Shown: one piece after another, positions 34,082-44,274 of the stretch
Layout: each line of letters starts with the position of its first letter
How positions within the stretch are numbered: the first letter of the stretch is position 1
Source of the DNA: Thermoleophilaceae bacterium
GTDB lineage: Bacteria > Actinomycetota > Thermoleophilia > Solirubrobacterales > Thermoleophilaceae
NCBI GenBank assembly: GCA_030446485.1
Contig: JAUJNF010000005.1
Coordinates: forward strand, 67,739 to 131,738
DNA: 64,000 bases
Direction: 5' to 3'
The notes under the pieces: generated by a model
Told to the model about the DNA's origin: nothing
Databases searched by the model: none
Seen by the model: only the letters and a program-made list of their open reading frames with translations
Made by a program: the position numbers and the translations under genes

Positions 34082-34107
34082 GTTGGCAGTTGGCGGTTGG
34101 CAGTTGG
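34082..34107. repeat. Heptanucleotide tandem repeat (GTTGGCA type)
   Basis: About 3.7 tandem copies of GTTGGC[AG] fill the gap between recO and ppdK. The same 7-base unit recurs inside dnaE2 at 56.4 kb. It resembles the short tandemly repeated heptamers known from cyanobacteria and other bacteria. Confidence 0.8.
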
Positions 34108-34161
34108 CCGGGCACGGCCTGCGAAGCGGTTGCGCGCCGGCTTCTCAGGCGGTTAACACCG

Positions 34162-34195
34162 GCGAAGGCCGCCTGGCAGTCAGGCGGTCCTTCGC
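34162..34195 (-). terminator. Long hairpin at the end of recO
   Basis: GCGAAGGCCGCCTG (34162-34175) pairs with CAGGCGG-T-CCTTCGC (34181-34195), giving 14 bp with one bulged base and a 5-base loop. It overlaps the recO stop codon. There is no T tract, so termination is inferred from stem strength and position. Confidence 0.5.
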
Positions 34196-34896
34196 AGCCT
34201 TACGTGGGCGTGGTGCTCAAGGGTCTCCGAGATCGCGCGGTCGGCCTGCCTGAGGGCCGCCTCCGAGGCCGCCGGGGCCTCGGCCAGGGGCTTTGCGAGG
34301 GCGTCGGTGAGGAAGAGGTGGGTCGCGGGCTCGAGCGAGAACGAGCCGGCCTCGCAGGCCTCGCAGACCACCCCGCCGGCGGCGGCCGAGAAGCCCCGCA
34401 GGTGCTCGCGCTCCCCGCACGAGGCGCAGGCGGCGAGCTCGGGCACGAAGCCCGCGGCCAGCAGCAGCTTCATCCGGAAGGCGAGCGCCTGGGCCCGCGT
34501 GGCCGCGGGCGGCTCGCGGTCGAGCAGCGCCAACTCCTGGCACAGCAGGTTGTAGGCGGGGCGGTTGGGCTCCTGGGAATCGAACAGGCGCAGCACGGCG
34601 TCGCAGGCCTGCCCGGCGCGCTCGAGCGGCGCGCGGGCCTCGCGCAGGCGCGCGTGGGCGTGGACCGTCTCCGCCGCGGTGACCGTGCACAGGTCCCCGC
34701 GCCCCTCGTGCAGGATCAGGTCCACCCGGAAGAGGGGCTCGAGGCGGCCCCCGAAGCGCGAGCGCGGGCGGCGCACGCCCTTGGCCACGGCCCCGACGCG
34801 CCCGCGCTCGGAGGTGTAGAGATGTAGCACACGATCCGCCTCGCCGAAGCGGAACGAGCGCAGCACCACGGCCTCGGTCTTGAACGACTTGCCCAC
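34180..34896 (-). CDS. recO: DNA repair protein RecO
   Basis: RecO, 238 residues from GTG 34896. The N-terminal OB fold reads KTEAVVLRSFRFGEADRVLH, as in the family, followed by RPRSRFGGRLEPL. The C-terminal helical domain contains zinc-binding cysteines in ACASCGE and VCEACE. It loads RecA at gaps with RecF/RecR and anneals single strands. It is divergent from the glutaredoxin gene with only 16 bases between starts, so both promoters must overlap or use leaderless starts. The gene ends in a long hairpin. Confidence 0.93.
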   Translation of the reverse strand: MGKSFKTEAVVLRSFRFGEADRVLHLYTSERGRVGAVAKGVRRPRSRFGGRLEPLFRVDLILHEGRGDLCTVTAAETVHAHARLREARAPLERAGQACDAVLRLFDSQEPNRPAYNLLCQELALLDREPPAATRAQALAFRMKLLLAAGFVPELAACASCGEREHLRGFSAAAGGVVCEACEAGSFSLEPATHLFLTDALAKPLAEAPAASEAALRQADRAISETLEHHAHVRLRRTA

Positions 34897-34912
34897 TTCC
34901 TAAGATGGTGAC

Positions 34913-35176
34913 GTGCCCGCGGACGCCTCGCCCGTGACCGTCTACACCACCGAGCCGTGCGGCTTCTGCAAGTCCGCGAAGGCGCTGCTGGACAGCCGCG
35001 GCGTGACCTACGCGGAGATCAACCTCGCCCGCAGCCCCGAGGGGCGGGCCAACCTGACACAGCTCACCGGTCAGATGACGTTCCCGCAGATCGTGGTGGG
35101 CAAGCGTTCGATCGGTGGCTTTCGCGAGCTGCTAGAGGCCGACCGCGCCGGGACCCTCCAGCAGATCCTGGCCTAG
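34913..35176 (+). CDS. Glutaredoxin-like protein
   Basis: A thioredoxin-fold protein of 87 residues with the redox motif EPCGFCKSAK, cis-Pro in TFPQIVVG and the glutathione/mycothiol-site GG pair in RSIGGFREL. The start is GTG 34913; a TAAGAT box ends 7 bases upstream, which suggests a leaderless message. Actinobacteria often lack glutathione, so the partner may be mycothiol (mycoredoxin-like) or thioredoxin reductase; this is inference. It reduces disulfides or mixed disulfides in the cytoplasm. Confidence 0.9.
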   Translation: MPADASPVTVYTTEPCGFCKSAKALLDSRGVTYAEINLARSPEGRANLTQLTGQMTFPQIVVGKRSIGGFRELLEADRAGTLQQILA

Positions 35177-35302
35177 CGGCCCGGCAGGATCATCGTCCAG
35201 GCCGGCGCCCCTGTCTCAGGCGTCGGCGCCCGGGTTCCGACCCCTACGTCAGGCGCTGCCGTGACCTTCGTGGCCCCGTCGCGTTACGGGACCAGAACCA
35301 AT

Positions 35303-35382
35303 CCACCGAAACGGCAAACCGTCCGCGAGGACGGGACGCAAAGCCAAGGGTCTCCGCACGAGATCGCCTGGCTACCGAAAGG
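35303..35382 (+). promoter_or_regulatory. c-di-GMP-I (GEMM) riboswitch
   Basis: All consensus blocks are in order: GGCAAACC, a hairpin CCGTCC-GCGA-GGACGG with a GNRA tetraloop, GACGCAAAGCC, a second stem GCCA/TGGC with GGTCTC/GAGATC, and the closing GGCTACCGA. This is the class I c-di-GMP aptamer. It ends within bases of the ribosome site (GGAG, 35381-35384) of the acidic secreted protein that starts at 35390, so the ligand probably controls translation or transcription of that gene. The sign (on or off) cannot be read. Confidence 0.93.
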
Positions 35383-35389
35383 AGCACCC

Positions 35390-36328
35390 GTGAAGCGACT
35401 CACCACACTGATGGCCACGATCATCGGATCGGCACTGATGCTGATCGTGCCGGGCTCCGCGCTCGCCGCGGACCGCGACAAGGACGGCATGCCCAACCGC
35501 TACGAGGCCAAGCATGGCCTGAAGGTCAAGGTCAGGGACGCCCGGCGTGACGCCGACTCCGACGGCCTCGTGAACATCGGCGAGATGAAGTCGGGCACCG
35601 ACCCGCGCGACGCCGACACCGACAACGACGAGATCGAGGACTCCGACGAGGATCGCGACCGCGACCGCGTCGACAACGCCAACGAGATCGAGGAGGGCAC
35701 GAAGCCCCGCGACCGCGACTCGGACGACGACGGTAAGGGCGACGGCCGCGAGGACCGCGACCGCGACGGCCTGGACAACGCCGGCGAGGACACGAGCGGC
35801 ATGGATCCGACCGACAGGGACACCGACAACGACGGCATCCGCGACGGCCGCGAGCGCGCCGCCGTGGTGCAGTCGTTCGCCGACGGCGTTCTGACCATCG
35901 ACCTGCTGAACGGCAGCACGCTGAGCGGGCTGGTCGACGGCGACACCGAGATCGAGTGCGAGACCGAGGACGAGCACGAGGGCGACGACGACGAGTCGGA
36001 GTCCGGTGTGCCGGCCGCGGCCGCCGACAGCGACGGGGACGAGTCGGACGAGAACGAGTCCCACGACGACTCCAACGAGTCCGGTTCCGAGGACTCGGAC
36101 GAGTCTGACGACGACGGGTCCGATGACGACCGGTCCGACCGGGACGAGGACGAGTCCGACGAGGACGAGTCCGGCTCCGACGACGAGGACGAGCAGGAGG
36201 AGAACGAGGGTGACGACGACAACGTCTGCACCACCGCCGACCTCACCGCCGGCACCGTGGTCCACGAGGCCGAGCTCGAGCTGACCAGCGCGGGCCTTCG
36301 CTTCGAGGAGATCGAGCTCATCAAGTAG
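35390..36328 (+). CDS. Secreted acidic calcium-binding-type protein (thrombospondin type 3 repeats)
   Basis: 312 residues from GTG 35390 with GGAG upstream. A signal peptide ends at SALAA. Residues 25-165 hold tandem DxDxDG-type loops (DRDKDGMPN, DADSDGLVN, DTDNDGIRD), as in thrombospondin type 3/EF-hand-like repeats that bind calcium. Then comes a small beta domain (VVQSFADGVLTIDLLNG), a 90-residue Asp/Glu/Ser linker, and a last beta segment (AELELTSAGLRFEEIELI) that seems to complete the same domain. It is expected outside the cell, perhaps in a matrix. It is controlled by the c-di-GMP riboswitch upstream and closed by a strong terminator. Confidence 0.85.
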   Translation: MKRLTTLMATIIGSALMLIVPGSALAADRDKDGMPNRYEAKHGLKVKVRDARRDADSDGLVNIGEMKSGTDPRDADTDNDEIEDSDEDRDRDRVDNANEIEEGTKPRDRDSDDDGKGDGREDRDRDGLDNAGEDTSGMDPTDRDTDNDGIRDGRERAAVVQSFADGVLTIDLLNGSTLSGLVDGDTEIECETEDEHEGDDDESESGVPAAAADSDGDESDENESHDDSNESGSEDSDESDDDGSDDDRSDRDEDESDEDESGSDDEDEQEENEGDDDNVCTTADLTAGTVVHEAELELTSAGLRFEEIELIK

Positions 36329-36371
36329 TCGCGGCGCCCTGGCGCCGCAGCACAGATGGAGAGACGGACGA

Positions 36372-36397
36372 GGGGGCGGCTGAGGCCGCCCCCTTTT
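36372..36397 (+). terminator. Rho-independent terminator
   Basis: GGGGGCGGC-TGAG-GCCGCCCCC forms a perfect 9-bp stem with a tetraloop, followed by TTTT. It is placed 44 bases after the stop of the riboswitch-controlled gene, on the plus strand. Confidence 0.9.
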
Positions 36398-36409
36398 CCG
36401 CTCGCTGTC

Positions 36410-36476
36410 ATCTACGGCAACGGGCTTGCCCTCGAGGCAACTTCCTTGCGTCGCCGACAAGGTTCTTGCCGTAGAT
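36410..36476. other. Compound inverted repeat, possible three-way junction
   Basis: The outer arms ATCTACGGCAA and TTGCCGTAGAT are perfect 11-bp complements. Between them are two smaller hairpins: TTGCC-CTCGA-GGCAA and CCTTG-N9-CAAGG. Together they could fold on either strand into a three-arm structure. It lies after the terminator of the acidic protein gene and 25 bases past the mutM stop, so it could be the mutM terminator, a small structured RNA, or a repeated mobile hairpin. There is no T tract on the minus strand. Confidence 0.6.
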
Positions 36477-36501
36477 CACTGCCCCTTCCGGGAAGCTCTG
36501 G

Positions 36502-37368
36502 TCAGGTCACCTCACGCGGATAACGTCGCGCCCGCGGCTTCGGCTGACAGGTCTCGCACACGTACGTCCCGCGGCCGGCGGCCCTGATCTTCTTGATCGG
36601 CCGCGCACACGAGGGGCAGGGCTCGCCCTCGCGGCGGTGCACCAGGAACCGGTTCTGGAAGCTCCCGCGGGCGCCGTCGGTATGGCGGAAGTCGTCGATG
36701 CTCGCGCCCCGGGCGTCGATGCCGGCCTCGAGCGACTCCACCACCGTGTCCCTGAGCAGGGCGATCTGGGCCCGGCTGAGCGAGCCGACCGGCCGCAGCG
36801 GGTGAATGCCGGCGCGGAACAGCGCCTCGTCGGCGTAGATGTTGCCGACCCCGGCAATCCGCTCCTGCGACAGGAGAAAGGCCTTCACCGGAGCGCGGCG
36901 GCCGCGGGCGAGCGCCCTGAGCGCGTCCCCGGTGAAGTTGGGGTCGAGCGGCTCGACCCCGAGCCGCGGGGCGAAGTAGGCATCGAGCGCGTCGGAGCCG
37001 AGGAGCACGTGGCCGGTGCCGAACCGGCGTGGATCGACGAACAGGACCGTCAGGTCCGGTCGGAGCACCAGGCGCACCCGCAGGTGCGGGCGCGGGAGGT
37101 CCCCTTCGCCTGCGGCGGTCACCAGGAGGTTCCCGGTCATGCGCAGGTGCATCACCACATGAACGTCGCCGGTGAGCGTCCAGACCAGGTACTTGCCGCG
37201 CCGCCACAACCGCTCCACCTGCCGCCCGCGCGTGGCCGCGTCCACCTCCTCGGGCGGTGCCGGGGCGCTCCAGCGAGGGTCGAGCACCTCGATCCGCTCG
37301 AGGGTCCTTCCCTCCACGGCCGGTGCGAGCTGACGCCGAATCGTCTCGACCTCGGGCAGCTCGGGCAT
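36502..37368 (-). CDS. mutM: Formamidopyrimidine-DNA glycosylase
   Basis: Fpg/MutM removes 8-oxoguanine and related lesions and nicks the strand. ATG 37368 gives the required N-terminus MPELPEVE, where Pro2 is the nucleophile and Glu3 catalytic; longer starts would block it. The beta-loop Lys is in RRGKYLVW, the helix-two-turn-helix in GVGNIYADEALF, and the C-terminal zinc finger has two C-x2-C pairs with the catalytic Arg in GRGTYVC. 288 residues, normal. It lies 25 bases downstream of xerD, probably in the same transcript. Confidence 0.96.
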   Translation of the reverse strand: MPELPEVETIRRQLAPAVEGRTLERIEVLDPRWSAPAPPEEVDAATRGRQVERLWRRGKYLVWTLTGDVHVVMHLRMTGNLLVTAAGEGDLPRPHLRVRLVLRPDLTVLFVDPRRFGTGHVLLGSDALDAYFAPRLGVEPLDPNFTGDALRALARGRRAPVKAFLLSQERIAGVGNIYADEALFRAGIHPLRPVGSLSRAQIALLRDTVVESLEAGIDARGASIDDFRHTDGARGSFQNRFLVHRREGEPCPSCARPIKKIRAAGRGTYVCETCQPKPRARRYPREVT

Positions 37369-37393
37369 GCCCGCCAAGCCTAGGTCGAAGCGC

Positions 37394-38329
37394 TCACCCG
37401 GTGGCGCGCGGGTGCGCCTTGAAGTACACGTCCTTCAGCCGCTCGCTCGAGAGGTGGGTGTAGAGCTGCGTGGTGGACACGTCGGCGTGGCCGAGCATCT
37501 CCTGCACGGAGCGCAGGTCGCAGCCGCCCGCCAGCAGGTGGGTGGCGAACGTGTGTCGCAGCGTGTGCGGGCTCATGCGGTCGGCCAGGCCCGCGGTGGC
37601 CGCGTGGCGCTGCACGATCTTGTACAGGCCCTGGCGGGTGAGCGACCCACCGCGGAAGTTCACGAACAGCCGCGGCTCCACCGAGGCTCCCACGAGGTTC
37701 GGGCGGCCGCGCTCGACGTACAGGCTGACGGCCTCCACCGCCGCCCGGCCCACCGGCACGATGCGCTCCTTCGATCCCTTGCCGCGGGCACGAAGAACCC
37801 CGGCTTCGAGATCGACATCGCTGAGATCGAGGCCGATCGCCTCCGAGGCCCTCAGCCCGCAGGCGTAGAGCATCTCGAGCAGGGCGCGGTCGCGCAGGGC
37901 CACCGGCTCGGTGCCCCGCGGCTGGGCGATCAGGGTGGCCACCTCCCCGCGGGTGAGCACCTGGGGCAGCGGCCGGCCGCGCCGCGGGGTGCTGAGGCGG
38001 CTCGTGGGGTCGGAGTCGCGCACGCCCTCGCGGCGCAGGTGGCGAAAGAACGACCGCAGGCACGCGGTCTTCCTGTGCAGCGTGGCGGCGGATGCGGGTG
38101 GCTTGCCGTTGCCGACGGCGAGCGCGGTCAGGAAGCCGGACAGCTCGGCGTCGGAGGCCGTGGCCGCGGTGGCGCCGTGCGCCTCCAGGTAGTGACCGAA
38201 CTGCAGCAGGTCGGAGCGATAGGCCTCGAGCGTGTTGCGCGCCAGGCCGCGTTCGAACTCGAGGTAGGCGAGGAAGTCGAGCACGAGGTGCTCGAAGGAC
38301 TGCAGCTCGGGAGGGGCGATGGTGGCCAT
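37394..38329 (-). CDS. xerD: Tyrosine recombinase XerC/XerD
   Basis: A 311-residue integrase-fold recombinase. It has an N-terminal SAM-like domain (about 10-95) and a catalytic domain with Arg in YACGLRASEA, Lys in RGKGSKERIVP, His-x2-Arg in PHTLRHTFATH, His in LGHADVSTTQ and Tyr in LYTHLS: the full set. Its size and its location among repair genes fit the housekeeping dimer-resolution recombinase rather than a phage integrase. ATG 38329 is chosen. XerD rather than XerC is a guess; actinobacteria usually have both. It is in a run with nudix and mutM genes. Confidence 0.9.
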   Translation of the reverse strand: MATIAPPELQSFEHLVLDFLAYLEFERGLARNTLEAYRSDLLQFGHYLEAHGATAATASDAELSGFLTALAVGNGKPPASAATLHRKTACLRSFFRHLRREGVRDSDPTSRLSTPRRGRPLPQVLTRGEVATLIAQPRGTEPVALRDRALLEMLYACGLRASEAIGLDLSDVDLEAGVLRARGKGSKERIVPVGRAAVEAVSLYVERGRPNLVGASVEPRLFVNFRGGSLTRQGLYKIVQRHAATAGLADRMSPHTLRHTFATHLLAGGCDLRSVQEMLGHADVSTTQLYTHLSSERLKDVYFKAHPRATG

Positions 38330-38377
38330 CCCCAAGGCTTCGGCCGGCGGGCCGAAATCCCTTCGATCGCGGGGTCG

Positions 38378-38908
38378 TCAGCTGGGAAGGCGGAAGGCCC
38401 TGAACCACAGCAGGCCGATCAGGCTCTTGGCGTCGCGGCAGTCGGCGATCAGGCGGTCGAGCTCGGCGAGCGGTACCGCGTGGATCTCGATGCGCTCGTT
38501 CTCCGTGGCCTCGGCCGAGGCGTCGTGCAGGTCGGTGGCCAGGTACAGCTCGATCTGCTCGTGCGAGAAGCCCGGCGACGACCAGAAGGTGGTGAGGTGC
38601 TCCCAGCTGGCGGCGCCCTTGCCGATCTCCTCGGCGAGCTCGCGCTTGGCGGTGGCAAGGGCGTCCTCGCCCTCCTCGTCGAGCTTGCCCGCCGGAAGCT
38701 CGAGCAGGCTCTGCTCGTCCACCGGCTCCCGGGGCTGGGCCACCAGGAACAGGTCGTGGCCGTCGTGAGCCACGATCGCCACCGCGCCCGGGTGGGTCAC
38801 GAACTCGCGCGTGACCTCGTCGCCGTCGTCGTGGCGGAAGCGGTCGACGCGCACGCCCACGATCTGGCCCTGCCACATCTCCTCGCCGCCGATCCGCTCG
38901 AAGCTCAT
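38378..38908 (-). CDS. NUDIX hydrolase, ADP-ribose pyrophosphatase type
   Basis: 176 residues. The Nudix box reads GKLDEEGEDAL then AKRELAEEIG, with the one-residue insertion seen in bacterial ADP-ribose pyrophosphatases, and LLELPAGK precedes it. It hydrolyses ADP-ribose or a related nucleotide sugar to AMP and a sugar phosphate. The ATG overlaps the stop of the M20 peptidase gene (ATGA), and xerD follows 48 bases later. The same neighbourhood (pyrG, nudix, xerD) is typical of Gram-positive genomes. Confidence 0.9.
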   Translation of the reverse strand: MSFERIGGEEMWQGQIVGVRVDRFRHDDGDEVTREFVTHPGAVAIVAHDGHDLFLVAQPREPVDEQSLLELPAGKLDEEGEDALATAKRELAEEIGKGAASWEHLTTFWSSPGFSHEQIELYLATDLHDASAEATENERIEIHAVPLAELDRLIADCRDAKSLIGLLWFRAFRLPS

Positions 38909-39958
38909 CCCCGGCCTGCCACTCCCGCGCCGCTCGCGGCGACAATTCCGAGCGCCAGGTCGAGCACCGTCTCGAGGGCCTCAACGGTGACCGACTCGTC
39001 CGGCTGGTGGTTGCGCTCGGTGCCGTTGGCCACGTTCAGGCACGGCATGCGGTGCTGGAGCACGTTGGCGTCGCTTCCCCCGCCGGTGGCCACGTACAGC
39101 GGCTCGCGGCCCATCGCCTCGAGTGCTGCGGCGGCCACGCGCACCGGCGGCGACGAGCGCGCCATCCGGTAGCCGCGGAACTGCTCCTCTACGAGGGTCT
39201 CGACGTCGCACTCCCGTTCGCTCGCCGCGTCGGTCAGGCGGTCGATCATCTCGGCGGCGAGCGCGGTGGCGCGGTCGTGATCGAGGCTGCGCGCCTCGAG
39301 CACGACCCGGCAGTGCTCGGCCACCACGTTCGGCGCGCTTCCGCCCTCGATGCGCCCCACGTTGGCCGTGGTCTGCTCGTCGAGGCGGCCGAGTCGCATC
39401 CGGCCGATCGCCGCCGCCGCGGCCTCGATGGCATTCCGCCCGTCCTCGGGCCGGATGCCGGCGTGGGCCGCCTGGCCGATCAGGTGGCCCTCGACGCGGT
39501 AGTAGGAGGGGGACGAGAGGATCAGCTCCCCGACGGGCGACGCGTGGTCGAACACGAAGCCGAAGTCGGCCGCGAGCGCGCCGGGCGCGAGGGCCTTGAC
39601 GCCCGCGAGCGCGCGCTCCTCGCAGGTGGTGAACAGCAGCTCGACGCCGACGGGCGGTGGATCGTCGCGCAGCCGCCGCGCCACCGCGAGCAGCACGGCG
39701 ATGGCCGCCTTGTTGTCGGCGCCGAGGATGGCCCCAGCGGCACGGTGTCGAGGTGCGCCCCAGGAGGATGGTCGGCGAGCCGGGAGGGCCCGGCACGCGA
39801 GCGAGCAGGTTGCCGGCCTCGGATCCGGTCTCGGCGCCGCTCGCGTCCTCCACCACCTCGAGACCTAGCTGCCGCAGCTCGAGCGCCACCGCGTCCGCCA
39901 CCCGGCGCTCCCGGCCGGACGGGCTCTCGATCTCGCAGAGCCGTACGAAGCTCTCCAC
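38905..39958 (-). CDS. M20 family metallopeptidase (peptidase T-like), frameshifted as read
   Basis: An aminoacylase/carboxypeptidase G2-type zinc peptidase. From GTG 39958, [18 protein letters not shown] to [11 protein letters not shown] is in one frame. GAHLDTVPL, holding the first metal His and Asp, is in a second. [20 protein letters not shown], the catalytic Glu pair [15 protein letters not shown] and the end are in a third. Each break fits one missing G in a run of G (about 39762 and 39737). Adding two bases gives 352 codons, a normal length. The exact start is uncertain because the broken pyrG frame runs into it. It overlaps the nudix start. Confidence 0.82.
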
Positions 39959-40091
39959 GAGCCACTCTCGCTCGGCGAAGGTGGCCCGCGGGCGACCGGC
40001 GATCTCGCTGATCGTCGCCAGGGCGGGCGTCCAGTCGCCGCGCGGGTCGCTGCCGAACGCCGGCGACGCCGCCGGGCCGGATCGCCGCGGC

Positions 40092-42338
<2,247 letters not shown>

Positions 42339-42446
42339 GGGTTCCTCCTGTCGAGGCTTTCCCTGACTACGAGCGGAGCGGCGGATGCGGGCACTGCTCC
42401 TTCGCGCCGAGTAGCCGACCGCGGATCCGGATCACGTGCTCCCGCA

Positions 42447-42504
42447 CGTGGCCAGGCACGGCCCGGGGTACAGCGCCGCGCCGTGGCCAGGCACGGCCCG
42501 GGGT
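42447..42504. repeat. Two copies of a 23-bp repeat
   Basis: The 23 bases at 42447-42469 and 42482-42504 are identical (unit begins CGTGGCCAGGCACGG), 35 bases apart, in the 170-base gap between the cupin gene and recN. A related GGCCGGGCACGGCC core occurs at about 34105. No coding role is seen. Confidence 0.85.
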
Positions 42505-42508
42505 CGGC

Positions 42509-44188
42509 TCAGGCCGCCGCCAGCAGCTCCTCGGCGTGGCGGCGCGCGCCGTCGTCGGTGGTCTCGGCGCCCAGCATCCGCACGAGCTCCTCGACCACGC
42601 GGCCGTCGGCAAGCTCCTCCACGGTCGCGCTCGCGAGCTCGCCGGCGGCGTCCTTCGCCAACCGGAAGTGACGCTCGGCGAGCGAGGCGATCTGCGGCAG
42701 GTGGGTGATGCAGAGCACCTGGCGGCCCGCGGCCAGGCCGCGCAGCCGCTCGCCCACCGCGCGGGCGGTCTGTCCCCCGATGCCGGCGTCGACCTCGTCG
42801 AACACCAGCGTCTCGGCGCCCCCGGCCACAGCGACGCCCATCAGCGCCAGCATCACGCGCGAAAGCTCGCCGCCGGAGGCCGTGTCCCCGAGCGGGGCGA
42901 GCGGCACGCCCGGGTTGGGGGCGATGAGCAGCTCCACGCCGTCGGCACCGGTCGGGCCCGGCTCGGGCCGCGCGGTCAAGGAGACCTCGAAGCGAGCGCT
43001 CTCCATCGCCAGCGCGCCGAGCTCGTCGAGGACCCGCGCGGCGAGCTTCGGCGCCGCCTTGTGCCGGGTGGCCGACAGGGCGGCCGCCTGCCGCGTTCCT
43101 TCGCTCACCGCCTCCTCGAGCGCCTGCGCCGCCCGCTCGAGTGCGCCACTCGAGTCCTCCAGGCGCTCCAGCTCGAGCCGGCAGTGCTCGGCGTGGGCGA
43201 GCACCGAGGCCACGCTCCCGCCGTGCTTACGGGCCAGGCGGTCGTAGAGCTCGAGGCGCTCCTCGACCTGCTCCAACCGCCCCGGCTCCCCCTCGAGCCC
43301 GGCGAGGTAGCTCCCGAGCTCCAGGACGAGGTCCTCCGACTCGAGCCTGAGTGCCGCGAGGCGGGCCGTCAGGATGTCGAGCTCGGGGTCCACACCAGCC
43401 ACGGACTCGAGCAGCCGCTCGGCCTCGGCGAGGCTGGGCCCCGCGTGTCCGTCGCCCTCCTCCGGCCCGGCGAGCGCCGCACTGCCGGCCGCCGCCGCCG
43501 CCGTGAGCGCGTCCATGCGGCGCAGCCGCTCGCGCTCGGCCCGAAGCGCCCGCTCGTCCTCCTCCGACGGCTCCACCGCGTGTATCTCGCGGAGCTCGAA
43601 GGCCAGCAGGTCACGGTCGCGCTCACGTGCGCCGGTGCGCCCGCGCAGCTCCCCGAGCTCGCGCCGCAGAGTGGACGCCTGCCGGTGCACCTCGGCGTAG
43701 CTCGCGCGCGCGGCCATGTGGGCCGGCCCGCAGAAGTGGTCGAGCACCTCCAACTGAGCCGACGCCAGGGTGAGCCGCCGGTGCTCGTGCTGCCCGTAGA
43801 AGGACACCAGGCGCCCACCCAGCTCCGCGAGGTCGCCGGCCGTGGCCGACCGCCCCCCCACGAACGCGCGCGTCCGGCCCTCGGCGCTCACGCGGCGCCC
43901 GAGCACGATCTCGTCCTCGCCCTCCGGCAGGCGCTCCCTAAGCTCCGCCAGCGCGTCGCCGTCGAGGGCGCCCTCCGACAGCGCGAACACGCCCTCGACC
44001 CAGGCCTCGGAGGCGCCGGGCCGGACGATGCCCGGCCTGGCCCTGCCGCCGAGGAGGAGATCAAGCGCGTGTGCCAGCACGGTCTTGCCCGCGCCCGTCT
44101 CCCCCGTGATCGCGTTCAGCCCGGGCCCGAGCCGCAGCTCGGCACGCTCGATGAGGAGGAGGTTCTCGACGCGTAGCTCAAGGAGCAT
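42509..44188 (-). CDS. recN: DNA repair protein RecN
   Basis: An SMC-like ATPase of 559 residues. ATG 44188 gives MLLELRVENLLLIERAEL. Walker A is GETGAGKT at about 31. A long central coiled-coil region (about 150-360) is Glu/Arg/Leu-rich. The C-terminal signature ASGGELSRVMLAL and Walker B FDEVDAGIGG complete the ATPase. RecN gathers broken DNA ends in double-strand break repair. It is the third gene after tlyA and nadK, the order seen in Mycobacterium and Bacillus, with an 86-base gap after nadK. No LexA box was seen before it. Confidence 0.95.
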   Translation of the reverse strand: MLLELRVENLLLIERAELRLGPGLNAITGETGAGKTVLAHALDLLLGGRARPGIVRPGASEAWVEGVFALSEGALDGDALAELRERLPEGEDEIVLGRRVSAEGRTRAFVGGRSATAGDLAELGGRLVSFYGQHEHRRLTLASAQLEVLDHFCGPAHMAARASYAEVHRQASTLRRELGELRGRTGARERDRDLLAFELREIHAVEPSEEDERALRAERERLRRMDALTAAAAAGSAALAGPEEGDGHAGPSLAEAERLLESVAGVDPELDILTARLAALRLESEDLVLELGSYLAGLEGEPGRLEQVEERLELYDRLARKHGGSVASVLAHAEHCRLELERLEDSSGALERAAQALEEAVSEGTRQAAALSATRHKAAPKLAARVLDELGALAMESARFEVSLTARPEPGPTGADGVELLIAPNPGVPLAPLGDTASGGELSRVMLALMGVAVAGGAETLVFDEVDAGIGGQTARAVGERLRGLAAGRQVLCITHLPQIASLAERHFRLAKDAAGELASATVEELADGRVVEELVRMLGAETTDDGARRHAEELLAAA

Positions 44189-44274
44189 CGCGAGGGGTCT
44201 TAGCAGTGGGCTCCGACGGAGCGGCTGGGCGGCTGCGGAGTCGTTACGTTCGTCGCGAAGAAGTCGCTCCCACG

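Noticed and set aside
37394-38329. xerD as a phage or integron integrase
   Set aside because: Length, operon context with nudix and mutM, and absence of a nearby attachment site or phage genes favour the housekeeping recombinase.
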